This document shows, one piece after another, positions 22,223 through 34,152 of a stretch of DNA of 64,000 nt (positions are counted from its first letter, which is position 1; each line of letters begins with the position of its first letter). The notes below the pieces were generated by a model. It ran no database searches. It was not told where the DNA came from and was given only the letters and a program-made list of their open reading frames with translations. A program made the position numbers and the translations under genes. Origin of the DNA: Gymnothorax reevesii (lineage: Eukaryota > Chordata > Actinopteri > Anguilliformes > Muraenidae); NCBI GenBank assembly GCA_029721435.1, contig CM056576.1:72867876-72931875 (forward strand), read 5' to 3'.

Positions 22223-25200
22223 GGGCTCTAATTTCCTGGCGCAGCCCACGCAGTGGTAATTTCGTCCGGCGCAGCCCGCGCAGTGGTAATTTCGTGAGAT
22301 GCAACACCGTGTGCAGACGAACGTGCGCCGAGATGGGTGTGGCGGTGTAGTAGGGGGAGGTGTCACTTATTCATCAAGACGCAGTGACAATTTCATAGAA
22401 GGGTCTTCGCTGCAGTTGCGCAAAATTTGTCAGAACACCGGCACACAGTGCACACGCGTTACCGAAACCTCACAGGCAGGTTTCCAGAATGTCAGGCACA
22501 TTTCAATACAGTAAATAATTACAGCAACCACTGTTTAACGTAACTATCTGAATCAGCACATAAATTGTAGTATCTATATCGATTGTCCTCATGTCAGATC
22601 AAAGGCGGTTGGCCCGCGTAATGGAAACTCGACCTGGCTTAATCAACGCAACTGAATCAATGATGCAAATTAACAACTTCACATCTTTCTCAGCCAACCA
22701 CAAATTGCCTCAGCATCAGGCAGTGAGTATAAAATGCTTGCGTTCTATGCTTGGTAAAGCCGCTTGCACACTGGACGCAAAACAAATTTTGTGCATGACT
22801 GATTACAGTCAAAGTCAATGCAAAGAGCTATTACAGTACAGGCGCCGTTAAAACCAAAGAAAAATCGTTAATCCGCCAGTACGGGGGCGTTGAACTCTCA
22901 GTAGGACCGGGAAATCTCGTCGTCAGCCGTGCAGTAGCACCGGCGTATTGAAGCGCATGAAGACGAAAGAAGACCTCCCGCCGCCTCCCGTGCACGGTAT
23001 AGCTGGGCGATTATAACTGAGCCACGAGGGCTGTTGGGACGGTCGTTTTGACAGTAGTCCGTACATGTAGATAATGGCACAGCTTGTTGGCGATTTATTT
23101 CCATATATGATTGCAAAAGTAACGTAAGCCTACATAAAATATTAATTTGCTTTGGCGGGGGTGATGTTGCTTGTAATCATTTCTGCAAACCTTTTTATAT
23201 TTGACAATACAGTTTGCTCAACCTGTGCTACTATTTAAAACTTTAGTACGGTATAATATGCAATTGGATTATTAAATATCATGCTATTTTTGGTGAGGAT
23301 TTTTTTTGTCAGGTATCATTTCTGCAATATTTTATGTTCGGAGATAATACATGCTTTTATGTAGCCTACTATTAGGCCTATTTTACACTTAAGTGCCGAA
23401 ATAGATTATTTTTCCTGTTGCAAACCTGAAATTTAGTATAGCCTATGCATTCCTACAGCACGTGGACAGGTTCCGCTAATGGAATTTGTTTGAAGCGTCT
23501 GGTATCGATACAGAATTCGCTGGCGGAAAGTTATCTGTTCACGAATTTGCGGAAATTACTCACGCTTTTTGTGGATCAGTTAGTTTTCTTCAGTCATTAG
23601 GAATAAAGCTTTGCACAGTCATTTTTCAGTGGCACTTCCTTTGATTGGTTCCGCCAATAATTTCCAGTTTCGCAAACAGCGCCCTTTGTCAGGCCGAACT
23701 TATGATAGCCTATTCTTTGTTTATTGGAATTATTGCGTGCCCCTGGCCACAACGAAACAGACATATATTTTCCACCAATTTTAGCCAGCATTACTCTATA
23801 GGGGATATCACAATAATTGGTCAGATTTATGGCTAACTGTTCCGTGTGTCGACATTGTGTCAGCTGGAATCCACGTGCGCTGGCCTCAGTTCACGATGAT
23901 TTGTGCATCCATCGATATTCAACTGCTATCAGCGACTACGGATGATTCTTTCTACTCTTTCCAATTCAAGTAGTAAATGCCAAGTATACGTTAAAATTAT
24001 CAGGATGAGACGACAAGTTCAGAATAACACAGAAAAACAGTAGAGTTATGGTGGGAGGGAACATGTTTTTTTTCACACTGACTACAATAAACTTTCATAA
24101 AATTATTTCAGAAAAAATAAACAAGAATAAACAAGTTTTAAAACCTACAAAATGGCGTTTGCGGAACTAGTCAAATGACAAGCAGTCACTCCCAATGGGT
24201 GAATGATGAAAAAGTATCACTAGTACGACATTGGGATTTATAAGGTCAATTATAGGATAATTTCCGATCACTAATAACGTGATGAATCCCAGGAATACAC
24301 GTGTTTAACGGCCACACACTGCACAGTGCGCCTTATCACAAGTGTTGATTTGGTGGCCTACTGCTGCAACGGCAAGCAACAGTTATCTGGCATTTATTTC
24401 TCTATGAAGCCGAATATCTCCAAACGATAGTTAAGAGTTAAATCCACAATAATTAACCGTTCTTGCGGTGTCAAACTCAAGGCTGACAGCGAAGTCGTTT
24501 TCCCGCATAAAAAGGTTTGACTTCTGCAAATTGCGGAATCGGTCAAATTGCGGAACCGGTCAACCCACTGTATATCGAAGATTACTCGCACCCCGTCTCA
24601 GTAAAATTCATTTAGGGAAAGAACTTGAATGTTTCTAGATTTATATAGGCTACTGTTTCGTTTTAAAAGCTAATTGGCAATTTTTAGCCAATTTTTCAAA
24701 ACGTTTTGCATCATATTTGTTTTAATGACTTCTCATAACCATTCAGATGTTCAAACATAATGTTCGCAAAGCTTGCAACTATAAAATAATTGCGTATACA
24801 ATATGAATTTAGTTTGACCATAACGACTCTTGAATGCACTAAAAAAAAAAAGCAAAATAAACTATTTGCGGAACCTTACACAGGATGTTTAGTAAGCTTA
24901 TTCAATATCTATCAATAAGGAAACAGAATTTAAAAAAGATCTGCTCAATATCTTTTCTCTAAAGGACATTGTCACTTAAAACTGAATGGCTCTTTCATAA
25001 ACTGAATTCACGGAATTAAAAGCGGATACACTTGGCACTGATTCAATACAGCTCAGTTCGTTTCATCTCTGTTTATCACTCATTGCCACCCTAATATTTC
25101 CTTTAAGCTCATTGTAGCCTATTAAAGAATTTATGACCTGGTCAGCGCGTGGCAGCAATTTTCTATAAAATGCCAAACCATAAACTGACATCACATTCAC

Positions 25201-27062
25201 ATCTATGGAACCTGTCACGATACAACGCATTTCCCCAAAGTTTAGGACAATGATTGACTCCTTGGCGAGAGACAAGCTCACACCTCTGCAGGTCCGAAAA
25301 CGCATAATTTCGGAGAATAACGTGAGCATAGGCCTTGTTGTATATTGCCAATTTGTTTATTTATATTGCGGCTGGCTTTTCAAAACCAATAAATCAATTG
25401 CAGCAAACTTCGCTGAAGATCAACCCACAAACTCTCAGAATCACAGTTTCTGCAATAAAAAGACATCTTTAAAATACCAAAAAAATTTCTTTCAAGAACA
25501 CAATTTCTTATATTTCGCTGTCGAATTTTTCACAATAGGCTATTTTTTTTTTCTTGTTCATGCTAGGCTTTTTAAACAGAGGATCAGCCACGCGCTTTCC
25601 AGAGCTCGCATAGGCTAAGCCCTCACTTGCACTTTCGCTGCAAGAGAAAATAAAATGATGTTAAAATACATAACAGCAAATACACGTAATTCTAACGGTC
25701 AAAATGCCCTCTATTCTATAACTTACACGCGGTACTGCATTCAGTTCTGCGGAGCCACATGTGGTTATTACTGGCGGTAAATTGTCCGGAAATACGGCTC
25801 ATTGGTTAGATCGTGGTTAGAAATGGGTAAGAAGGGCGAAATGCTCGAGATAACGGGGCGTGAACTAACGCCGTCTCTTTGGTTTTAACGGCGGCTGTAC
25901 TGTATTTCGGTCTTTTTATTCGTCTGTTTTCTTCCTTTGAAGATAGACAACAGTCTTTATTCGGTCTATCTTTTGAAAATTAGTCAGATGAATCGAACAG
26001 ATTCACGCTTTATTTCCACAACAGAGATAAAATAGTGCTTGTAATCAGAGAGCAAATCAATTCCATAACCATTGACAGTGTGAATAAATTATCGCATGCA
26101 AGATCAAGACTGTCCGACGCGAAATGCAAAATACTCCATGTCCGGCACCCAGCAAAAAATAAAAGTATTGATATGAGAACAGATTTATATCGGAATAAAG
26201 AATAAAAATACATATACATCACCAACCAACAGAACATCCAAAAAAAGATGACCCGCAAATAAATTAATCGCAGTATTCGTTGGATGTTCTGTTGTTAAAA
26301 TTTTTCTTTTTATTCTTTATTTCATTATCAATCTGTTCTAATCGTCCTCTTTTTTTTGGCTGTCAGACACGGAGGCATTGTACATTGTCTCGCGACAATG
26401 TCGACTCACTTTATTGAGCAGAGCTTAAACAGAAACATTGAAATTGTCGGTACTTATCTTGAAGAACTGAGCCCTCTTATCAGAACATTCACGTTTAATG
26501 TCTAAAAGAGTCAGAAGATTTGAAGAAGTTAAAAACAATAATAGACTGTCGGACACGGGGATACATTAAAACCCAGTCAGACTTTCAGACACAAGACACT
26601 GCTTTCAACGCAATCTGTCGTGCGAAAAATTTGTTTCGCGTCCAGTGTGCTAGCGGCTTAATACTAGGCTACTATTATTGTCACTTAGGTTTTATCGTTA
26701 TTAGTGGGGGAGAGGAATACAGCCTGATTGCTATGATCTCGTACTGAGTTAAGATCACATATTGAAAATAAATGTGTAACGTATCTTGCATTGTTGTCCA
26801 TGTATGTTAATCCCAAAATTTTAAGCAGCTACAGGCTGTAATAATAGGAGCACGCTATTCATCGTTTCTCTTGCCAATGAGCAATATTTGACATGGCTGT
26901 GTTATACCCAAACACGCCTTCTTTGCCAACTTGCGCTGAAAGGAGCGACAGAGGAGGGACAGAGGAGTACTTGCGCCAGGCTATGCCGGGCACGACATTG
27001 CAACATACGCCTGGACACACCCCATTCGCCGCGCCTGCGCCTGGTCTACGAAATTAGAGCCC
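22223..27062. mobile_element. DNA transposon with GGGCTCTAATTTC ends, nested in the LTR
   Basis: Left end GGGCTCTAATTTCCTGG and right end GAAATTAGAGCCC are inverted copies, each next to GGCGCAG-type GC-rich sequence. A subterminal unit, GGCGCAGCCC(A/G)CGCAGTGG, is tandemly duplicated (22238-22297). Further inside, a block with CACACTGGACGC and AAACAAATTTT occurs in inverted orientation at about 22770 and 26640. A second element (22834-25902) is nested inside. Flanks ATTTT and ATTAT may be an imperfect 5-bp duplication. No transposase was recognised; superfamily unresolved. Confidence 0.6.
22834..25902. mobile_element. TA-flanked inverted-repeat element, possibly pogo/Tc1-mariner type
   Basis: The ends CAGTACAGGCGCCGTTAAAA and its inverted partner at 25875-25902 share about 27 bp (one difference, G/C, in the GCCG region), continuing as ACCAAAGA. 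Each is flanked by TA. CAG-starting inverted repeats with a TA duplication fit Tc1/mariner, especially pogo-like elements. The 3.07-kb interior has only short ORFs; the largest (25205-25618, MEPVTIQRISPKFR at its start) is not a recognisable transposase. It is AT-rich and otherwise featureless. Confidence 0.5.
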
Positions 27063-28384
27063 ATTATGTTTCATTGCACTTGTCTACCCTGTCTTGAGAT
27101 CTAGTCCGTCTTCCCAGTCAGTGTGCTTACCTGCTTTGGGTGATTTCAGAGGTTTCTGGTGTTTCATATTATTACTTCAATTCTAGTTTACTTCCTTCGC
27201 CCTGCTTTTCCAGATTACAAATAATACTAACATTTATATTTTGTATCATAGTCTACTAACCCAACTAATCCATGTATATATTACTAACTTACTAATGAGC
27301 ACTTTGGTTAATTTGTAAAGCTGCGCCTCTACTAATTATTACCAATTCAGTCTCAACAATCGCCCTGTTCTAGTCTCCACCCCTTGCTTTGCTTTCCCTG
27401 TCTCTCCCTATGTTTCTGCGAGATCTATCGCACGTGCTTAATTGCTTTCCTGCACTCAGTGTCTGTGCACTTAGAACTCCTTGACCGGAGCTGTTTATTT
27501 GTCATAGGATGTCTGCGTGATTCCCGTCCGTGTCTTGTCTTTTGCAAATTGTTGTGGTTTAGGACTTCCCCATGTGTACCCGTCTGAAATTAGTCTCATC
27601 CAGTTCACCTGTTCCCTGCATAGCATGTGACTTCCCTTGTGTCCATTTAGAGTCCTCGCTGCTGTTCGGCACTTGTCAGAACTTCGATCAATATTCCTTT
27701 GAGCAGAACCTCTTGTAAGCCAATCGATTATTGTTTCTCTTCAACTGTTTTGTCCAACCTTGATTTTTGCCTTAGCCCTTCTGTCTTATTTTTGTCTTTC
27801 TGGATTTTTGACCCATTTCTGTATGACCACGTCTACTGTGTTTAGATGCCCTGTGTATGACTCTGGTCTGGATTTCATCTACAATTCTTTGCCTACTGTT
27901 AGAACCGTCGCACCTCTGCTTTTCTGGTTCAGGCCCCGGCCTGTCTAGTCGACTTTGTTTTTGGATTTAGTTTTTTTTGCCTCGGCAGTTCTGGTGTCTT
28001 CTGGTCCTGACCCGGGGCCGGTTGCACCAAATGTATTGTAAGTTCTTGTCGTAAGACATCAAACATAGGACAGTACTGAGACATGTCATAACTGCCGTTT
28101 CACCAAAAACTCTTATGCGTGTTGTAAAATCTGTATCTTAAGTTATGTGTTAGCACGTGTCCTAAATGACATACACAAACATCCCTGGCCGTGAAGTCCT
28201 GACTGGTGTCTCCAACTTTAGGAAGGTAAAATCTGGAGAGGAGGACACGTGACCTGAAGATAAGATGGCTGCTTAGCTCCGTGGCTCAAATTTAACTTGA
28301 CCTCATCCATTTTTTTGTTAAAAACTAGGGCTTCTTACATTTTCTTGCAACCAACAGTGTTATTTCCATCATAACTACACTACA

Positions 28385-29510
28385 GTTTGCTAGCTTTAAT
28401 ACAAATGGACTCAACAACCCAGTCAAGCGTACTGCTTGCTTAGATCTCCTACGCAGACATCAAGTCGATGTTGCGTTTATAGAGGAATCTTATTTGAGAA
28501 GCAATGACGTCTCTAGTTTTAGCAACAGAAATTGTTATGTGGCAGCTTCAAGCTCTTTTACATCCAAAACTAGAGGTTCTTTAGTGGTGTTGAGGCGCAC
28601 CTTGTCATTAACCATCTTGAAAAATCATGGGGATAGGGATGGCCGTGTCTCTTATATTAAAACAATTCTTGCTGGAAGAAAGATGGCATTCATTTCTATT
28701 TATGCTTCCAATAATTTTGATCCAGACTTTTTCGCTTACCCAACAGGTCTTTTATCCAGCATTCAAGAGTTCTCTCTAATATTGGGAGCAGATATGAGTG
28801 CCACTGCTAACCCCACCCTTGACCATTCTTGCTGTTTAAATCAGCACTCCCAGAATGCTCCTTCAGTCAGTTTGAATAAATTTATTGCGGATCTTAGCCT
28901 TACAGATACATTCTGTGCTATTAACCCTTCAGTGACCCATTATAGTTTCTATTCTCATAGACATAAGACATATTCTCGCATTGATTATATATACACTTCT
29001 GCCTCACTAATATCTGAAATTCTCAGTGCAGTAATTTTACCTACCCCTCTCTCTGATCACAGTATTGTCCTGTCCAAGATAACCCTCAGAGACACACCTA
29101 AAAAAGCTAACGGATGGTACTTAAACACGTCAATATTGAACAATAAAAAAATCTATGAATTCTTCAAAGATGAGTCACATGAATTTGTTTCACTAAATAA
29201 AGGTTCTGTTGACGACCCATGTATGTTTTGGGGAGCTTTAATGGGATTTATACGAAATACTGCAGTATCCTTCTCATCCCATCAAAGCAAGATCAGCCTA
29301 AGTAAAAAAAATGAACTAGAGGCAAAACTGAAGGAATTGGAGGATAAACAACAAATTTCTTTTACTGACACCTTAAAATCAAATATTGATGTGATACGCT
29401 CTGAACTGAATTCGTTACTGAGACAAAGAGCACAATTTTTAATATTAAGATCTAGAAGAAATCACTATTTTAATGGCCCAAGACCAAGCCCTTGCTTGCT
29501 TCAAGGTTGA
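28385..29510 (+). pseudogene. L1 ORF2 endonuclease domain and linker
   Basis: The frame starts at about FASFNTNGLNNPVKR (28385), matching the SxNVNGL start of L1 endonucleases. It continues with VAFIEESYL (catalytic Glu region), LGADMSATANPTLD, then YSRIDYIYTS (Arg-Ile-Asp-Tyr motif) and LSDHSIVLSK (the DH pair). The residues expected for nicking of target DNA are therefore visible. It continues in frame to 29510 through a Lys/Leu-rich linker, where a frameshift moves the reading to the next ORF. An upstream initiation codon is not obvious; the ORF is open from before 28385. Confidence 0.85.
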
Positions 29511-30516
29511 GACAAAATGAAAAATATTCAAATATCACAACGATTAGTTCTGTACGTGGTCTGCTGACAGTCCCCCAGGAAATTAATACCGAATCCAGAA
29601 ATTTTTTCTCTCATCTCTACTCCTCAGAAATAACTCTGGACACTGAAATAAGTAAAGATTTTCTGGAGGGGCTAAACCTCCCTTCCTTATCTCAAGAAGA
29701 GGCAAACCATTTCGGAACTCCAGTCACATTAAATGAACTCAAGGAGGCCATCTTTGGCATGAAGAGAGGAAAGTCCCCAGGCTGGGATGGGATTCCGCCT
29801 GAGTTTTACTCAACTTTCTGGGATGAACTTGGGCAGTACATGTTAGACATGATTCTGGCTGAAATTGAAAAAGGCTCCTTTCTTGATGATGTCGACATGG
29901 CCTTACTTGCAGTCTTACCTAAGCCAAATAAGGATCCCACTCAGTGCAGTAGCTATAGGCCTTTAAGCATCTTATGCACCGAAGTGAAGGCATTTGCTAG
30001 GGTTTTGGCTTCCAGGATTGAGACACATACGACTAAACTTGTCCACCACGACCAAACCGGTTTTATAAAATCCCGTCTGGCAAGTGACAACATCCGCAGA
30101 TTACTTCATGTGTTACACTTTTCATCAATCTTAATACGCCCTGTGCGGTGTTGCCACTCGATGCCGAAAAAGCCTTTGATCGGCTGGAGTGGCAATACCT
30201 ATGGGAGGTGCTTGATGGATTTGGCTTTGGTAAGGATTTCATTAAGCTAGTCAAGGTTCCCTATAAAAATCCTTCAGCCATGGTGACGACTAACAACATC
30301 TCATCTACTCCACTTGTCATATCTAGAGGATCTCGCCAGGGCTGTCCTCTCTCCCCTCTTTTATTCGCTCTTTCGCTAGAACCTTTAGCTCAAAATACAA
30401 GACAACACCCCCTTATTCAACAAATCACCTTTTGCAACACTCGTCATTTTCTATCCCTATTTGCGGATGATACTTTACTGTATGTCAATGCCCCCTCCTC
30501 AATTCCATTTGTTTAA
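29492..30516 (+). pseudogene. L1 ORF2 reverse transcriptase, frameshifted
   Basis: The first frame (29492-30135) includes KRGKSPGWDGIPPEFYSTFW, then LPKPNKDPTQCSSYRPLSIL and [16 protein letters not shown], the RT finger and motif regions of L1. A frameshift near 30140 shifts to [12 protein letters not shown] (motif A aspartate), [15 protein letters not shown] (motif B) and FADDTLLYV (active-site pair, 30463-30489). A TAA at 30514-30516 ends the frame, after which ORF2 similarity resumes (FKYLGVDIHS near 30645). Catalytic residues are present but the frame is not. Confidence 0.85.
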
Positions 30517-32260
30517 GATGTTTTTGCTCAATTCAGTTCTCTTTCTGGTTATAAAATTAACTGGTCCAAGTCACAACTTATGCCCCTTAACTCTCCCCTA
30601 AATCCATCTTCACTCCCACCTCACATTCCAGTGGTTAAATCTTTTAAGTATCTAGGTGTGGATATTCACTCCTCCCTACAATCTACTTCCACAAATAATT
30701 TCCAAAATATTCTAAAATGAATAGGAGAAGACCTGGAGAGTTGGAAAAAGTTGCCTAACTCTTTATAAAAATGGATGTTCTTCCCAGAGTAAATTTTTAT
30801 TCCAATATGATACCTCTTCCTCCCCCAAATGGCTAATGGGACAACCTAAACAAAGTAATCTCTAAATTTGTGTGGGGTGGTAAACGACCGCGTTTGAAAT
30901 GGTCTACACTGCAAAGAAGTAAAAGTGATGGTGACTTAGCCGTACCAGATTTTAAATTGTATTTTTGGTCGTATGTATTGCGTCCTGTGTCAACATGGCT
31001 TGATCCCAATGCCCAGGTCTCATGGAGACCAATAGAAGAGAACCTTGCTCGCCCTCACCAGTTACAAGACCTAGTTTACTCTGCGTTGCCTCTCAAACTT
31101 GCTAAACGGCAGCTTGGTCCAATTATGTCATTTTTACTGTCAATATGAAGATTAGTAGGAAATCATACTCAGACCTCCTTGAAATGGCACACTCATAGCC
31201 CCATATTTAATAATTTCAATCTTATTACAAGAGGAACCCCCTTTCGGTTTCAGCAATGGCCTGCAGAAGGTATTAATACTTTGTCCGAAATATGGGATAC
31301 TAGAGGTATGAGATCATTTGAAGACTTGTGCATGATGTATAATATTTGTAAAAGGAATAGTCAAATAAATACGCACATCCCTTATACGGGTGCTGAGTTC
31401 AGTGAAAGACAATGAAAAAGAAACTCGCACACTCAAATGCTCGCATTTGAGTGTGCGAGTTTCTTTTTCTTTTTCATAATATTTGTAAAAGGTCATCCGT
31501 CTTTTATTTTCGGCTCAGGTTAGCAATGCGAACTTATCTGGTCCCATGGGGAATAGCTTTAATAACTCATCCACTTCATTCTCTGCTGGATGTGAGAGGT
31601 CGAACTAGAGGTTTAGTATCCAAGATATATGTACTATTAAACTCGAATTGCCAGGGGTTGGCAGATAATCAGATCTGGAATAGGGATCTTGACTGTTTGG
31701 CAGATGAAATTTGCTGGTCAACAGTCAGGGCCAATTTAGACCGCAGCTCAAAAAATCCCAACCACAAACTGATACATTTTAAATACATCCATAGATTGTA
31801 TCTCACCCCCAGGAAGCTCTATCTGATGAAGCTCATATCCTCTCCTACTTGTGAGCTCTGCCCCAATGGAGACACAGGGTCTTTTCTGCACGTTTTGTAA
31901 CTGTCCAGGAGTAGTGCATTTCTGGAAAATGGTTGCTACAAATCTGACCTGCTTGATGTCAGATTGCCCTAGTGCCCAAAACTACTACTTTTGAATGATG
32001 GCTCCTCTGTAAACCTTTCATGCCATCAGATGCTAGCACTTTTTGTTGGTCTTACAGCGGCAAAAAAAATGTTAGCTCTTCGCTAGCAGCCTCCACATTC
32101 CCTCTCCCGGAATCATTGGCTACAATCTCTTTTAGATATATCATATATGGAGATGTCAGTTGCAAAAATGCATAATGCCAAACAATCAACCATCAATGCC
32201 TGGGCTTCATTTACTGACAAAGTGAAAAATCTTCTCTGTGCGTACAGTGGGTCATAAACC
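30517..32260 (+). pseudogene. L1 ORF2 C-terminal region with hairpin insertion
   Basis: This is the continuation of ORF2 after the RT palm, broken by stops. It contains KSFKYLGVDI, then WGGKRPRLKWSTLQRSK (about 30870), and MRSFEDLCMMYNI (31310). The 120-bp insertion (31356-31475) follows, then SSVFYFRLRLAMRTYLVPWG (31497). IHRLYLTPRKLYLMK and CELCPNGDTGSFLH (about 31850-31890) are the cysteine/histidine-rich tail found in L1 ORF2. It ends about 32255. Confidence 0.75.
31356..31475. repeat. 120-bp insertion with perfect 27-bp-arm hairpin, 17-bp flanking duplication
   Basis: Bases 31414-31440 and 31443-31469 are perfect reverse complements with a 2-base spacer (TC). The 120-bp insert is flanked by the same 17 bp, ATAATATTTGTAAAAGG, at 31339-31355 and 31476-31492. 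Without the insert and one duplicate, the L1 ORF2 reading (NICK then RSSVFYF) is continuous. It is therefore a late insertion or a repair event copying a palindrome. No transposase or family is recognised. Confidence 0.85.
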
Positions 32261-32918
32261 CTGTATGAAAATTCAGTCCACATGACATGCAATAGCTCGC
32301 GTATTCACTTTTATACTTTACTTATATTATTTGTATTTTCTTGTTTTATCACCCCCCCCCCCCTTTTTTTGTTTTTTTTTTTCCCCCTTTCTCCTTTTAA
32401 TCTATTAAGGCCCATGCATTGTATTGCAATCGAGTTTGCCGCCAGGGGTGGGGGGGGATGGGAGTTAACCGTCTTTGCTGTGTATCTGTTGCTATACTGT
32501 TGTTATCTGTGGAAATAACAATAAATAATTGTTAACAAAAAAGGAAGGTAAAATCTGAGTGGCAAATAGTCAATTTTGGATGGTGTAATGTATGCATGCA
32601 TGACCAGTTTATATGACATATACAATAATATATAAATCAACATTAGTTTCATTGAATGAGCAGAACTAAGACAGCTACATATAGCGCACACACAAAAGCA
32701 AAGAGGTGGTTTTTCTCTGAAGTATAGCAAAAAAAAATACCAGTATCCCGGTGCAGTCTTGAATGAACGACCCAGAAAGTGCCAAACATCAGAGGGCGTG
32801 TGAAATTCTTCTGGAAAAAAAACTTGACTGACATCTGTATTTTTCGGTGACTTACTGAATGGAGCTAAGCAAAGGGCTACAAAATCGTCTCTGTTTAACC
32901 AATTAGGCTACTCACACC

Positions 32919-33606
32919 AGTGGCATAGCCAGAACTGAAAATTGGGTGTGCCAGGAACATCCCTTTACAACTTATATTAGTCCTGACTTTTTCGCAGTCA
33001 TCTATCCTAATGAACAATATACTCCGGTACCAATCCACACTATCTGGTGTTGCTAGTTCTCCACATGAAAGTATGATGACAATCATTCGTTTGGACGCGG
33101 TTGAACAATTATTGCTCCTGACTTGTTCTCAATCATTTTCCTTAATTAAAAATTTTTACAATTATAACAATACACTAATGGCAATTATAGACACAGCGTT
33201 TTTCTTGATGTGATTCAAGTGTGACAAAATAATAGGCAAAACTCAGTTAAGAAAAATAATTTACCCGTTGCCGCACGCTTTACGAAACTGCTCTGGATCT
33301 TTCACGCTACATTTTTTCGGCGCATCAGGCGATCAAACATGCTCTTCATGATCGCTTACACTGTCGAAATTAAATCGAAGAAGAAGATGAGAAACACCTG
33401 TACGTAATTTTGAGTATGGCTGATTGAAAGGCCAAAAAAAAAAGTGCGTCCAAATGAATGATTTCCATCTTTCACGAGGAGAACTTGCAACACCTAATAG
33501 AGAGGAGTGTTTTCGGAGTGAATGCATAGTTCATTAGGAGAGATGACTGCGAACAAGTCAGGACTAATAGAAGTTGTAAAGGGATGTTCCTGGCACACCC
33601 AATTTT
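32919..33606. mobile_element. Inverted-repeat element, possibly hAT MITE
   Basis: Inverted blocks about 32938-33130 and 33420-33606 share AAATTGGGTGTGCCAGGAAC and CCCTTTACAACTT, continuing TAGTCCTGACTT. The left edge has CAGTGGCATAGCCAG, typical of hAT ends, but the right edge lacks its inverse (it reads CGCCTGTCCCC), so the right end is probably lost. There is no coding region. Confidence 0.55.
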
Positions 33607-33889
33607 CGCCTGTCCCCATTTACTTTGCTCAATCAGTAATCAAACAACAGATTTGCTTATTCAATAAGTTGAATGAGTAGATACTCCAATTTATCAAGAT
33701 ATCATGTTTGATTATCGCATTTTGAAAATTAAATGGCCATAGAACGGCACAGTTTTGCAAGAATGTTTTTTGTGGGCTTACATTTGGCCATTTCGCGCAA
33801 TTGCGATAATTTATATCTCAATGTCAGGTTTCTTTTGTTATACAGAATGTTTTACACCTTGTGCAGCCTGTTTTTTATATGCCTAAAAT

Positions 33890-34152
33890 CCACGGCGATC
33901 TTAAAATACATCTCTTTGTTTAATTAATCTGTAATAATTTCCTAAAAATGCTACAATGAGAAATGAAATTCAGAGTTGGGATGTGGCAGTGTTAAACCAA
34001 GATTTTTTAAAAGTGTGACCACTTGCCGCCGTAGGATATGTCGACAGTTGCGTGCAATTTCTTGAAATATACATACTTGAAGTGGTCTCATTGTAGCAAT
34101 TTTAGGAGATTATTACAAATAAATTATAAAGAAAGATTTATTTTAAGATCGC
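33890..34152. mobile_element. Short foldback MITE
   Basis: Two inverted arms of about 70 bp each: CGATCTTAAAATA near 33896 with TATTTTAAGATCG near 34140, and CTACAATGAG (33950) with CTCATTGTAG (34089). They face each other across a loop of about 130 bp. Non-coding. Confidence 0.6.

Larger units (their letters stand above)
28236..32541 (+). mobile_element. L1/Tx1 LINE with perfect 16-bp TSD, lacking ORF1
   Basis: The insertion is bounded by AGGAAGGTAAAATCTG at 28220-28235 and 32542-32557. It starts GAGAGGAGGACACGTGACC and reaches the endonuclease after about 150 bp, with no ORF1 before it. That points to internal loss or a 5'-truncated copy. ORF2 is complete in outline but holds several frameshifts and stops. 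The 3' UTR has C and T runs (32349-32384) and ends in AATAAATAATTGTTAACAAA before the duplication. A 120-bp hairpin insertion sits in its ORF2 (31356-31475). Confidence 0.87.

Noticed and set aside
25205..25618. ORF of 137 codons in the TA-flanked element as a transposase
   Set aside because: No DDE, HTH or zinc-finger pattern visible; composition resembles the flanking AT-rich DNA after the first 40 codons.
26220..26296. Small inverted repeat CCAACAGAACATCCA / TGGATGTTCTGTTG
   Set aside because: Short arms (about 15 bp) with a 45-bp loop and no TSD; could be chance or part of the larger element.
29041..30000. Possibility that the L1 EN/RT frames are a host gene
   Set aside because: Frameshifts, the EN-RT domain order and the 16-bp target duplication show it is an L1.
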